Shown here: piece after piece, positions 33,242 to 45,158 of the stretch
Layout of the letters: every line of letters starts with the position of its first letter
How positions within the stretch are numbered: position 1 is the stretch's first letter
Origin: Ophthalmolycus amberensis
Taxonomy: Eukaryota > Chordata > Actinopteri > Perciformes > Zoarcidae
Direction of reading: 5' to 3'
Assembly (NCBI GenBank): GCA_024529925.1
Contig: JAFEUB010000736.1
Span: 1,066,501-1,130,500, forward strand
DNA length: 64,000 bases
Made by a program: the position numbers and the translations under genes
Notes under the pieces: generated by a model
Databases searched by the model: none
What the model was told of the DNA's origin: nothing
Seen by the model: the letters and a program-made list of their open reading frames with translations, nothing else

Positions 33242-36200
33242 AACAAACAGCTATTTCTCCATGACTCACAAGCTCTTACAGCATGCACCACTGTGTCTGA
33301 GTCCTACCTTTTGTATCATGATGACATAAGGGCCGAGCATTTCAAAACCTCGGGCGAAGAACATTACGTTGCTCCAGCCGAGAACTAAACACACTGCCAT
33401 CACCACAGCCTCCCCCTGCACCTCGCAGGCTCTGAACACACACAGCAGCACCACCAGGCACGCGTAGCTGATACTGGTCAAAACAACAACAGACAGGTTA
33501 GAGGGTCTTTCAGAACAGTGCGCTTTATTATGCTGCTAAGACGTGTTTTCTACTCACAGGATAACATGGAAGGGGCCTCCCAGTGCTGTTTGGCCAAAAT
33601 AACGCTTTGCTCCGACTCTCAGTATATCAGGGATCTGTTTGAACAGGGAGTACAGGAGGATGTGGCAGTGCAATATATACATATTTATAGAGTATGTAAG
33701 AAGATGAAGCATGTTCCATAAATTCACCTCCAGCAACAGAATGACAAAAGCTCCCAGGATGCTGAGGATCTCACCCGCTAGCCGCAGGTTGTCCTCATGT
33801 GTCACATAACTCTCCTGAGGGAGGAAACAGAGATGTATTCATATTTTAAAAGGTATACCATTATTAGACTGTGTGTCACATGCAGGTGCACAGTTTGACA
33901 TTTACACATGCACAGTATACATATGATAACATATAAGGTCCAAGTATGAGCTAAAATAAAGTATTTTTGTTTATCAGTTTTTGTGCCATTAGATTTTAGA
34001 TTTACTTCACCTTCATCATTAGGACTGGATATTTATGCATAAACAGGGGTTTATGCATTTAGTTTAAGGTGAAATACCTCTTGGGGTCCAGTGATGGGCA
34101 AAGTATTGAGATCTTTTACTTAAAGGTCTAGTAGTGTGTAGGAGAACTACGGCGGCCGATGCGGAAACACAAAAATGTGAATGGCCCTTTGTAGAGCCAG
34201 TGTTTGGTTTGGCCGTTCTGAGCTACTGTAGCTCTTCGTATGTAGAAAAAACAGCTCATTCAAAAGTAACACAAACACACAGACTCTTATTGTCGGATGA
34301 TTATACACGAAAGAAAACATACTTAATAATATTCCATTCAATTTCTGCCCTAAATGCTACTCTCTGTATCTTTAGTTAAAGTGGTGACACCACAGTATGA
34401 AAATACTCCAAGTACAAAATATCACATATATATCCACCTTTAGGGTTTTCTGGACACGGATGGTTTTGTCCATCTCTGACTGTGTGTAGTTCTCCGGAGC
34501 GTCCTTCAGAGGGCGATATGCACAACACAGTGTGAAGGTCCCGATGTACAGCAGATACAGTAACAGCAGCAGCCTAACGCAACAAAAGGAGAGAAAAACA
34601 ACACGTGTAAAAGCAGACTGGCAATGTGTACTGTTCAGATATTTGACTCCGGATACCAAACTGTACCTGAAGTAATGTTTTCCATACAGGTTCCACTTAA
34701 TACTAACCAGCTGCCTCACAGGGGTCACTTCCAGTATCCTTCTAGCCTGGAGAACAAAGCTAGATTACATTTCTTCACACCACATCAACAACGTTATCTC
34801 TCACCAAACTACTTTGTATTGTACCTCTTTCTGGTGACTGCCCACGATGAGCTCCAGCACTGACATGTTGTCGGCCCATGAATCGATCTCCGTCAGGTCG
34901 TACAGGTTAGACGTCAGAGGGCCCAGACTCCACTGGACCACACGCCTTTTATTAACCAGGTGCTGAAAGGCCTGAGAAAGACAGACGGAAGCTCAGCAGT
35001 GAGGACAGGATTAGTGAAATAATCTGCTCCACCTTTCATGTTGGGTTTTTACCCTGTGACCCCCCCCCCCCCTCAGGCTTCATATCACTCACAACAACGT
35101 TTCCCTCTTTGGCAGCCAGTTTAAAGGGTGTAAGGCCTCGGTAGTTGGGCACCATGTCGAGTGGCACTGACTGGTCCAGCTCCACATCGCGTGCCATAAT
35201 CAGGTCAATAGCCTGGCACGCAATCGTCTTATTGGGCTGCAGAACCAGAATGTGAAGCACGGTGTTACCTAGACAGACAACAAAAGAATGCAGAAAGAGT
35301 GCAGACAAGGGACAAGAAGAGACAACAGAAGGCTATTAATAATCAAAATATCAGACGGTTGTAAAATAATTCTGGACTCTTCTCCAGCTCCCCTACAAGA
35401 GGAGGTATTTCATACCCCGGTAATCCTGGACCCTGGTGCTGGCCCCGCCGTCGATTACCATGGAGATAATGTCCTCGTTCCCGGCACACGCAGCAAAAGA
35501 CAGGATGTGCTCACCTGTTGACCAAATGCACATTTTGAAAAACGCCATCTTTTTTTTCTGTCACTAAGCATGAACATTCTTATGAGCATTCCGGGGTTCC
35601 TTGTAGCTACATCCACCACCATTACCCCTTTTTACTGTAAGCATGCTGACGTACCATAGTATATGAGTCCTCCTATCCTCTTCCTGAAGTAGAGACCGGT
35701 GACTCGAGGTGTAGCCACGTCACCCCCACGACTGATCAGATGATGAACTATATTGATGTTCTGATTCACAACAGCGATGTGGAGAGGAGTAACACCTGAG
35801 ACAGAGGGAGAGCATTGTACTTCAGTCTGCTGTACATAAACTGTTCTCACATGAACTTGTGTGTCTTGCTTAGCTGTTACAAGTGATGGAAGAAGCATTT
35901 AGTAATTACTAGTAACTACTACACTACAGTAACTAAAGCTGTCAGATCAACATAAAAAATATAGTATTTTCTTTGGAAATGTAGTGTAATAGAAGTATAA
36001 AGTAGCATAAAACAGCATTAAAGTACTTAATATTGTGCTTGAGTACAGTACTACAGTGAGTACTTAGTTACTTTTCATCACTGACTGTAACCCATCCTAA
36101 CAACATGTCTGCATCAAATTGAATCATGTTTCACTCTCTTAAAGTGAGTGTTAAGAGTTCACAACTGTAAATTGTTATATTGTTATTGTAGATGCTTTTG

Positions 36201-37360
36201 TAAATAATTCACATTTTAGGTATTAAAACTTTGACTCATATGAAGTGGGAAAGTGATTTGACTGGAGTAAAAGTTGACTAACAGCTACTCTGTGTTAAGG
36301 TTTGTCTGTTATTTGTTTGTTGTGATGCTGTTAATCGCATGTATTTGCTGCTATTTACACCAAAAACCTCACAAGTTTTGCCACTTACGGTAGTTGAATT
36401 AATGTCCTGTAGTAAGTTATCATATTTGCCACCTTCAGAATTGTAATAAATGCCTCCTGAGAGATCGATTTGTTTTTAGGCAAACCTAAACTTTACATAT
36501 AAATAGTCCATTGTCAATTTTAACTGCAATTTTTTACGTCAAATGTTTCTTAATGTTATTCTGAAAATGATGTCGTACAAAACACATGGAACTGACTGGA
36601 TTAAACGTCCCTCAACCGTCTTATTTTTGTTCATTTCTAATATCTCATCTGAGTCTGTCTATGAAATCCTTTTTTTTAATTTACTCAGTAGCCGATCATA
36701 AAGCTGGTAAGTTCACTCGTGTACACTTTGAATGAAATAGCATGCTGTGTGTTTGTGCTTGTTTCTGGGTCAGTGAGTTTATGTGTGTGAACCTTGGAAG
36801 AGCTCGGAAGTCATGGGCTCGTTGATGAGTTCAGGAGCTCCGTCCATCAGAGCCACAGCGGCGTCCAGGTTATCAGTCATCACGGCAACATGAAGCGCTG
36901 TCTCGCCAAGAGCTCCTGCGTGACAGGATTACAGTTTCACGCACTACAACTGACACAGCACTACTCTGAAATAACAGCAGTCACAGCTTAGTCTTACCTC
37001 TCTCAAAGATATTAGTGGATGCACAACTCAGCAGTTTCTTGATGCAACCAACACTGTTCTTTTTAGCCGCATAGAAGAGAGGAATGTCATTTATGCTGGA
37101 AAAAGACAGAAGAAAACATATACAGTAATTAAACAACTTAGGCCGTACACCTTCATGTGGTCAATTTTGACATAATCTAATTTATTGTTGGAAACTGTTG
37201 GAAAATGGTATCTGTTATAAGTTTTGTACTTTTTGGTGTGGAGCAGAAACGTCTCATCCAACATCTCGTTCCATCCTTTCTTGTTTTGTAGGCGAAACCT
37301 CAGCTGGCTCCACCAATGGTTGAGCTCGCTCGGAGCAGATCTGGCCAGAGACGGAGACAT
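31230..37360 (-). CDS. trpv6: Epithelial calcium channel TRPV6 (TRPV5/6-type)
   Basis: Tetrameric apical calcium-entry channel; in fish the main route of calcium uptake in gill and skin ionocytes. Sixteen coding exons: 37360-37230, 37095-36998, 36915-36793, 35795-35655, 35514-35416, 35268-35093, 34971-34825, 34746-34667, 34573-34438, 33814-33728, 33634-33558, 33473-33308, 33091-33025, 32909-32641, 32525-32419, 31488-31230. All phases close, giving 720 residues (mammals about 725-765). Ankyrin repeats include GALGETALHVAV and GVTPLHIAVVNQN. S1 begins at YLLYIGTFTLCC, with an N-Y-T glycosylation site in the S1-S2 loop. S4-S5 and S5 include FFARGFEMLGPYVIMIQK. The pore reads FELSVGLIDLPVDH with the filter Asp kept. 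S6 is LLLNLLIAMM, followed by SDTHWRVAQERDELWR. The C-terminus ends DIKYV. Intact. Fish usually have one TRPV5/6 gene, named trpv6. Confidence 0.92.
33195..33240. repeat. (GT)n microsatellite
   Basis: GT dinucleotide run in the trpv6 intron between exons 33308-33473 and 33025-33091. Confidence 0.95.
35060..35072. repeat. C13 homopolymer in a trpv6 intron
   Basis: On the minus strand this is a G13 run about 20 bases inside the intron after the exon ending at 35093, where G-runs often act as intronic splicing enhancers. Confidence 0.85.
35880..36090 (+). repeat. Common teleost 'acttgagtac' repeat
   Basis: Contains AGTAACTACTACACTACAG, GTACTTAATATTGTGCTTGAG and GTGAGTACTTAGTTAC followed by CATCACTG. 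This is a very frequent dispersed sequence in teleost genomes. A related fragment is at 34085-34130 (CAGTGATGGGCAAAGTATTG). It lies in the trpv6 intron between 36793 and 35795. Confidence 0.55.
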
Positions 37361-39104
37361 TGACACCTGTTGTTCAACTGGAAGAGATAAATGAAACGTG
37401 AGGCGGGGACACAGAAAAAGTGAGAGAAGCAGTGAATTAAAAAAAGAAAATACCAATGAAATAAAGTGCAGAATCAGACAGACATCATTGTATTCCAATA
37501 AAAGAAAGTGTTTCAATCTCACCCTTAAACAATAAAAGTGTCACTCCTCAGCTTCTGGTGATCCTCAATCATAACACTCTGTCAAAGTTAGAAACAACAC
37601 CTGTGAAATGTCCCTGAAGACAAGTGAAATCCCTGTGGCATCACCGTTATATATGACCCCAGCCATGAGGGAGGAGACACGTGGAGGGCTCGAGAATGAA
37701 TGGGTGGAGAGGGAGGATGAGTGAACAGCGGACAGGTAAGACAGAGAGAGTGATGCGGTAATGAGCAGGTAGACTTTCACCGCAGGTCAGGAATCCCACA
37801 GGGAAAGTTGTGCTTTAAGATTCCTTTATCATGCTGATCTGAAATCATTGGCTGTATTCTGTCACCTTAAAAGTGAAGTGACAATGGTCCAGTCCCTAAT
37901 CTCTTAGTATATCTCTCGGTTACCACCAGGCCTGTCTGCATTCCACCAACTACCACCAAAGCCTGCACGGCCACTATGAAAAATCTGCAACATCATGACA
38001 GTCAACACGTTGCGGTCATTGTGTCGAGTGAACCGTTAAAGCAAACCTGTTTGGAAATTGCAAGCTTGTATGTCTGCATGCGGGTTTGTAAGTTAAACCT
38101 GATATTAAAGCATGATTGTCCAAGTTGCATTATTTGTGATGTTCTATGAGTGGCCAGAATTCTCCTGAGGAAACTGGGATTGTTTGGTGGAGTAAATCTG
38201 AACATGATGTGTTCTTTTCCAACATGTTGCAACTTGAACAAACACAGACAAACAAACTAGTTTCATTCATAATGATTTAACATGTTGAGTGCTATTGATG
38301 TGTCAACGGGAATGATCACAAACACGGTAATTGCCACATTACAAAGACCATAATGATCATATGGAGGTTGAAAACATCATGCCACTTTTCCTCTGAAGGC
38401 GGAAAACAAAGCTCGTGTTGCACTGAATCTTGTTTGGTGAAGTTATCGTTCTTTATTCCAGTGAGAGTTGATTTGGCAAAAAAGGCGAATCACAGATTCA
38501 ATTTACATGTGAATTATCTGTAAACTGCTGAATCAGTCGACATTTACAACATCTCTGGTTATCCGGGATGTAGTGTTGCCGCTGTTTTGCTGCACCATTT
38601 ATAGGTCATGACTAACGGGCTGGTCAGCCGCAGGTTAAACAGGGTTTAGGAAGACTCTATAGGAGGCCCTGATAATGGTTGCCGACGTGGCCGTCATTTA
38701 GTATTGTGGAGATAATAGCTGTTTACCAGACGGAGAGCACCATCTTTAAGCAGTGTCATAAAGACCGGTGGTTTCCAGTCTGTTAATGTCTTTATAAAGA
38801 AACAATAACACCATAAAAACATGATTTTGTGGTTTTGTGTGTCTCCTGTTTCTGGACATACGTACCAGCAGTTCTTTCACAACACTTTGTTAATATGAGT
38901 CGGGACACCACAGCAAACAATTATTACAGACATCTACATTCATGACAGTCGACAGATGCTCCTATTCAGAGTGACTTCACACAATAGAGCTCAATAATCA
39001 TTACTAAAACAAAGGCATCACACACCGTGGCTTCAACGCAGAGTCGTCATTTAACACATGATTAATTCTCATATTCTCCATAATTTGGCGTTAGATATTC
39101 TCAG

Positions 39105-39295
39105 TGAAGAAGTATTCAGATTCTTTACTTAGGTCTGGAATTGAGTCAAAAAAGTATAATAAAAATCTGCTAGTGTAATAGGAATATTTCAACCTGTTCT
39201 TTATGCAAACCAACTTGTTTCTGAAAAGTACGTCGACACTGTACTTAAGTAGTACAATACTACTAGTAGATGTACTTTGTTACTTACAGCCACTG
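39105..39295. repeat. Common teleost 'acttgagtac' repeat, second copy
   Basis: Contains AGAAGTATTCAGATTCTTTA followed by CTTAGGTCT, and later GTACTTAAGTAGTACAATAC and TGTACTTTGTTACTTACAGC. Same dispersed family as 35880-36090. Confidence 0.5.
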
Positions 39296-39984
39296 AATAT
39301 TTTCAGTGTTTGGAAACGTCAACATAAAGTTGTGAGCTTCAACATGCTTTTGTAGAAACGATCAGCAGTCTGACATTGAGAGAATACGAGGACCAGTTAC
39401 TGCTCTGCAGGTGGATAAAGTAAAACACAAAACAGTGCCAGTCGCATCAGGCTGGCAGAATAATGTGTAAGCGGTCTTGCTATCAGTCCAGATCTGCTGT
39501 GATATCAGCGACAGCGGGACATGTGGGAAACCAGTGTCTGTTCTTGGACTGCTGCTGATCTCAGCAGATCTCAAACTCAGATTTTACTCAAAGCTGCTGA
39601 TCTGTGGAACCTGAAACAAGCAGAGTTCACTCTTTAACACGGTGAAGGTGACATAAGTACATCAAGGTGAGTATATCGCTACATATTTTGTAGCTGCATT
39701 AAAGCTAAAACTGGCATTTAAGTTCAGATATTTCTCATGTACACTGCTTCTCCATGGAGAGAGTAAGGTGGCATGGATGGATCTGGTCGCCTTGCATGAC
39801 TGTATGGTTTTAACCGCATGCACCTGTTTATTAAAACACGACAGTAAGTTTATGAATCATTGTCTCTTAAAAAACGACCATTAGTATGCTCCAACACCAA
39901 AATGTTAATGCAAGTTTCTCATATTTTACACTTTGTCATCTTTTAGATACGCAAAAAATACAAACATTGTTTTTTCATCTGAGA

Positions 39985-40310
39985 GTAGCGCAGGCACCGC
40001 GTTGGTTCAGACTGAAATATCTCAACAATCATTGGATGGATTGACATAAAGTTTTGGACAGACATTCATGGTCCCCAGAGGATGAAGACCACTGACTTTG
40101 GTGACCCTCTCACTTTTCCTGTAGTGCTGCCATGAGGTTGACTCTTTTAGTTTTGAGTGAAATGTCTCAAGAGCTATTGGATTGATTTACATGACATTCA
40201 TTTTCTCCTGAAGATTAATCCTAAATATTTGGGGATCACGCAACTTTTCATTTTGCGCCATCATCAGGTCAAAATATATATTTGTCCAACATTTTGATTC
40301 ATGACTAAAT
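39985..40310 (+). repeat. Common teleost repeat with two internal units
   Basis: Reads GTTCAGACTGAAATATCTCA, CATTGGATGGATTGAC, GACATTCATGGTCCCCAGAG, CTTTTCCTGTAGTGCTGCCA, and then a second diverged pass, GAGTGAAATGTCTCAAGAGC, TATTGGATTGATTTAC, CATTTTGCGCCATCATCAGG. This two-unit sequence is one of the most frequent dispersed repeats of percomorph genomes. A reverse-oriented fragment is at 55855-55950. Confidence 0.65.
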
Positions 40311-40563
40311 TCCTTCAAGTCATGCATGGTAGCTTTTTTGATCTTACGTGATGAGGCTAACTTGTACACCTTAGCTTCAATACAGCTTATTTTAATGATT
40401 TTATCTTCACAAGTCACATTTTCATATAATTTGTTCCCAAATACTGATTAGAATATTCCTTTTTTTTAACTACTTGAGTGGCAGGTGAAACATTAGGTTT
40501 GATGAGAGTAGATTGCACACAAAAGAAGAGGCAAATAACAATATATTAAATAAAATCATATCG

Positions 40564-41945
40564 TTTATTTTACAAATTTGCACAATTTTCTGGAACACTG
40601 GTGAACACTCATACAAGTAAACACAGCTACTAATGTGTGTAGCCTGACACACTTCACACACACATCCTCACTCACACACACAATCACAATCTCACACACA
40701 GCGTGACGTACAGCATACGCACATGCACACACACACAGCCTCATTTACAGCACAGACACACAGGTACACGCTCACAAAGCATTTCGCCTCCTTCCTTCAA
40801 GTGTAAATCAGATCCGATTTTGTCCGTCTTCCCCATTTCACACATTCACAACGCTTCAATGACTTCAGTGTCTTTAATCTAGCAATCCAACAAAAAAAAA
40901 CAAAAAGAGGCGAAGTGTGAAATGTACACATAAAGGTGGGTGCTGTTTCGTCGCAGATCAACGTTTGTCTTTGCAGCTGAGGTGAAGTTTGTCGTATTAC
41001 AGTACATGAGCTCTGTTGTCGCTGAGAGACACAAGAGTGAGAGTAAGAATTGTACAAACTGGGCTGCTCTCCAATCCTGGATATGTCTTTTAAAGAGGGA
41101 AAACAAGACTTGCAGTGTTTAAAAGCATTTCTTTTTTTTCCATTTTAGTTTTTTACGACTCTATGGCAGTGATTCACATCTAACCTCAAAGTTTGCAGTA
41201 CTGAGTTTGGAGTGGTGGTTTATAGCATTTTGCTGGAACAAGCGAACAACATCTACATTTTTCTGAGAACAAATGGTAATACCTTATAAGGCAAACCATA
41301 GGCTGCTGGGTAGAACGCTGTTTTCTGTTTTGCTAACAGTTTTTAGCATTTGGCGTTTTAGAGAGGAAGTGATACAACTTTACAAACATCTGAAAAATAT
41401 TAGAAAAAGGCGTTGATTGTCTTCACGCAATTCTTTGTGTGGAGGGATCTCCATAAGTATGCTAACAAAAAACATTTTTATAGTTTGTTTTTTTTACTCA
41501 ATAAGGGTGGGGATATTGAATAGTTTCATGGGGGACAGTAGTGGAAGAGAATGTGAGAGGTAGGATTGCAGATGGGTGAGGGATCTAGGAAGCAGACAAC
41601 AATAAAGTGAAATCTAGTGGAAAAAATCGAGGAGTCTTTAAAGTCCTCCTTCTCCTCAGCAACTCCCTAACCTCACTTTGACCCGGACGGCAGCTCCCAA
41701 AGTGCATCTCTCTTCTGTTATTTGTCGTGAGTGACTGGCAGGAAGTCCGATCCTCTTTTTCACCCCCATCTGGTTGTAGTGTCGGTTGTATAGAAGAATA
41801 TACAGAGTGCCACTCGATGCTTGTCCTCAAACAAAAGCTGATTCTCTTTTTGTGCTCCATCAAAAATGAGTGAAACCAGACAAAACAAGCAGAGGAATGT
41901 GAAAACCACAGAAATCCGTGGCACAGGTTGTACTGAAGGTGGATT
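40564..41945 (-). other. ephb6 3' UTR with polyadenylation signal
   Basis: Minus-strand AATAAA at 40564-40569. The stretch from the ephb6 stop codon (41946) down to it is taken as a long 3' UTR. A CA-rich simple stretch lies just beyond (40660-40740). Confidence 0.4.
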
Positions 41946-44900
41946 TCACACCTCCACCTGCCCCTGCGTCAGATAGGCTCTGAGCTGCTGGGCAGCACTG
42001 ACGATCTTCCTCTGGTGTCCCAGCAGGTTCACCCCGAGATTCTGGACATCACTGAAAAAGAGAGCAGATGAAGCGGGGGGGGGGGGGGGGGGGGGGGTTA
42101 GTTCAACACTTCAGCTTGTTGTTGGCCAACCTGCTATTCTAAAGGACACTGGTGGATTTGCATGTGTTAGTACATAATAGCCTGCAGCAGCTGATTTGAC
42201 CGAAAGCTTCTCCTTAATATTTTGGCCTATCTTTTTTGTTTCGTATTTCTTTTAAAATTAAATGTATTTTCCCACTGTTCAACTTGTATTAGTTTCATAC
42301 ATACAGTGAACGAAAATAAAGACACAACACTTATCTTTCTTCCCATTTTTCAATAGTTTAAATTTAAGATCTAAGACTTTTCCTATGCACACAAAAGACT
42401 TATTTCTCTCAAAATTTGGTCACAAATTTGTTAAAATTGAACACCGAAAGACGTGTCTGACAGCTTCAGAGTATTTGGACCTTGTGGTGAGAATTTTCCT
42501 GTTCAGCATTCAGTTTCCGAGGTCGAAAAAATGTCAGCTCAGCTTTTACTCAATTTGTAAAAGTATACAGATTGTTGAGCATGAAAGTTCCTTCCTAACC
42601 CTGGAAACAGATGGAGCTCGCTCATCTGTCAGGAAAACCAAAAACAGCGAGTAAGTGAACCTTGAGCTGTGATAAGTGATCTAAGAAACTACATCTTGGT
42701 GGTGCCTTCCAGGAAACAACCCTGGACGAAAACGAAAGGCTCCCTGAAGGGTAGAAAATTGATCGAAAACATTTGATATGCTTTGTCGGCAGGAACATAA
42801 AATGTAAATGACTAAATAAAAACACACAGTCACCAGTCCTCTTCTTTCAGTGTACATTACAGTAATAACCATCTATACTCACTCCATGCTGAGCGTGCTG
42901 ACTCTGTCCAATGTGTCCAGGTGTGCCTGATCAAACTCATCCTGATATCTCTCCATCCTCAGAGCCTTCAGCCAATCACTGACTGTTGCCACTGCCGTTA
43001 GGTCTGTGGGCGTGGGGCTGAGCAGCGGCTGAGAGCAGCTTCTGTAAAGAGGGAAAATGTCAATAAAGAGGGGGCAGTGGCAATCCATACATGTGGCAGG
43101 TTGTTCATCACCGGCTGCCTCCGATATGTTTTGCTCAAGCATTTGCCAGAAGCTGGTGTCTCACCGAGTTGGCTCCACCTTGAGGGAGGCAGGGTGCCTG
43201 ATGAGCCGATCCAAGGAGGAGAGGAGCGAGTCGAAGCCTGGCCGGTCCTCGCGCTCAGCCTGCCAGCACTGAAGCATCAGAGAGTGGAGGGCAGAGGGGC
43301 AGTTGTGGGGGGCAGGGAGACGATACTGGTCTGCTACTGCCTTCATCACCTGCAGAGAAAGCGAGTGAGACATTAGACATAAGCAGGGCAGATGGTGTGA
43401 GGAGACTTGTTTAATTGCCTTACATGAAAGGTCACAGACCACTAAGGGCCTGTAAAGAGTGACTAAGAGAAAATTATGCAAATTCCAGCTGCTTGGCATT
43501 TTGTCGCCACTTAAATGTTTCCGTTAAATCAAGAGGGGGATGGTGGTAAAGCACAGAGTGCTTTAAAAGTATAGCTTTTATGCACTGGTGCCAGTTATAA
43601 AATATGTTAAGACAAAAAGCAGAATAAGTCAATTTTTTAAATGTTTTTTGTTTGTCACTTTGTACTTTTATTTAAAAATTGCTTGATTGGCTTTGAACAT
43701 GATCCCTATAACGAAATTAAAGCAGTAAATTGTACCACTAGAGCTGTTGTAAAATATAATATGATGGGAAAATAAAACCACACAAATCTGAATTTTGCAC
43801 TTTTTAATAGTTCTTTACTTTTGACTCAGAAATTGCAGCTTGATAGCATGCTATTTAATGCACACTTTCATTATTGTTGTGTCTCTTTATGCCTTTATTC
43901 AATGACTAAAACAAAATGAAGGGAGAGACGGATTGGGATCAACATGCATCAATGGTCTCCAGCTGAATGCAAATAGTGGAGGTTGCGGCTCATGGTTGGT
44001 GCCACTATAGAGCGCCTCGGGACTTTTAATGGCATGTTATTACACTATAGTAGTTAAACTTGCACTTAAGCACAGGATTTGAGTGCATTCCCATCACTAA
44101 TTGATTATTACTTCCTCTGCTCAGGCAACATTCTCCTACATACTCACTTCTTGATTACTCATGTCCCAGTATGGACGCTCTCCATAAGACATCACTTCCC
44201 ACATAAGTATGCCGAAGCTCCAGGCGTCACTCGCTGAGCTGAACTTGCGATGCTGAAAGGCTTCTGGTGCCGACCACCTTACAGGAATCTTACTGCCCTG
44301 ATGGAGGACCAAGACAGACAGTGAATTATGTTACACTGGAAGCATGAATCAGAAGCATTAAAAACCACTCCATCCTCCGATACGTACCAGCGAGGCAGTG
44401 TATGTAGGTATGTTGTGGTCCAAGCCCCTCATGAGTCGGGACAAGCCAAAGTCAGACACTTTACAGACAAGGTTGGAGTTGACCAACACGTTCCTAGCTG
44501 CCAGGTCCCGGTGGACAAAGTTTCTCTCAGAGAGGTAACGCATCCCTGCACCAACTCCTCTGAGCATCCCGATAATCTGGAGGATGCTGAACTGGCCCTC
44601 GTTCTCCTGAAGGTGGCAGAGGGGCGAGAGATGTAAAGTGAAACACTGCGGTAACTATAACATGCCAAAGCTGGAGACAGTGTGTTGTTGTCTCACCCTG
44701 AGGAAGGCATCCAGAGGCCCGTTCTCCATGAACTCAGTGATGATCCTCTCTGGGGCGGTATGAGTGATCACACCCTCCAACTTCAGTACGTTGGGGTGGT
44801 CAAACTGTCCCATGACCCCTGCCTCACTGAGGAACAGCCCCCTCTCTCTGTCGGACGCCCCCCTGCGTATAGACTTCACCGCCACCAGCAGCTCCCTGCG

Positions 44901-45158
44901 ACCCATCGGACGGTAGCGGCCGCGAGAAACCTCCCCAAACTGGGCTGGAATGGAGAGGAGGTGAAAGAGATGACACTCTGTTGATAATTATCACATAGCT
45001 ACAATACGGTTTAAAAGAAAAGAGAGAATCACGCGTATACCTGCACCGATCACGTCCTCGATCTTCAGATGAGTGGGATCTATCTCCAGGGCAAACTCTT
45101 TGACGGCCTCACTGGGGTCATCATAAGTAGGATGGGTCCACATAATACTTAACTCCAC
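41946..45158 (-). CDS. ephb6: ephb6 kinase, SAM and PDZ-ligand exons
   Basis: The juxtamembrane exon encodes YYVDPS, then after the extra base TYDDPSEAVKEF, so both regulatory tyrosines of the Eph YxDPxTY motif are kept. The kinase has VAVK with its lysine, the C-helix Glu in FLSEAGVMGQFDHPNV, HRDLAARN, SDFGLSRL, a tyrosine in the activation segment (PTYTAS) and SAPEA. These are the residues mammalian EphB6 has lost, so this product may be catalytically active. The exception is the glycine loop: joining 45041 to 44944 gives IGAAQFGEV, with Ala at the second Gly of GxGxxG. The SAM domain (VSDWLKALRMERYQDEF) follows, and the last five residues are GQVEV. Confidence 0.85.

Larger units (their letters stand above)
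37361..40563. other. Intergenic region between trpv6 5' end and ephb6 3' end
   Basis: The trpv6 start exon continues past its ATG to an acceptor near 37381 (CTCTTCCAG on the minus strand), so a 5' UTR exon and promoter must lie at higher coordinates but were not pinned down. A possible donor is AAGG|GTGAGA near 37526. The rest is repeat-rich (39105-39295 and 39985-40310) with no gene. Confidence 0.5.

Noticed and set aside
31230..37360. Idea that trpv6 is a decaying copy because its pore departs from mammals
   Set aside because: All 16 exons join in phase to 720 residues with no stop, and the filter Asp, S6 and TRP-proximal motifs are intact.
37565..37780. Open frame with a signal-peptide-like start (MKVYLLITASLSLSYLSAV) upstream of trpv6
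   Set aside because: No family match and no in-phase splice into trpv6, which already has a start matching fish TRPV6 N-termini.
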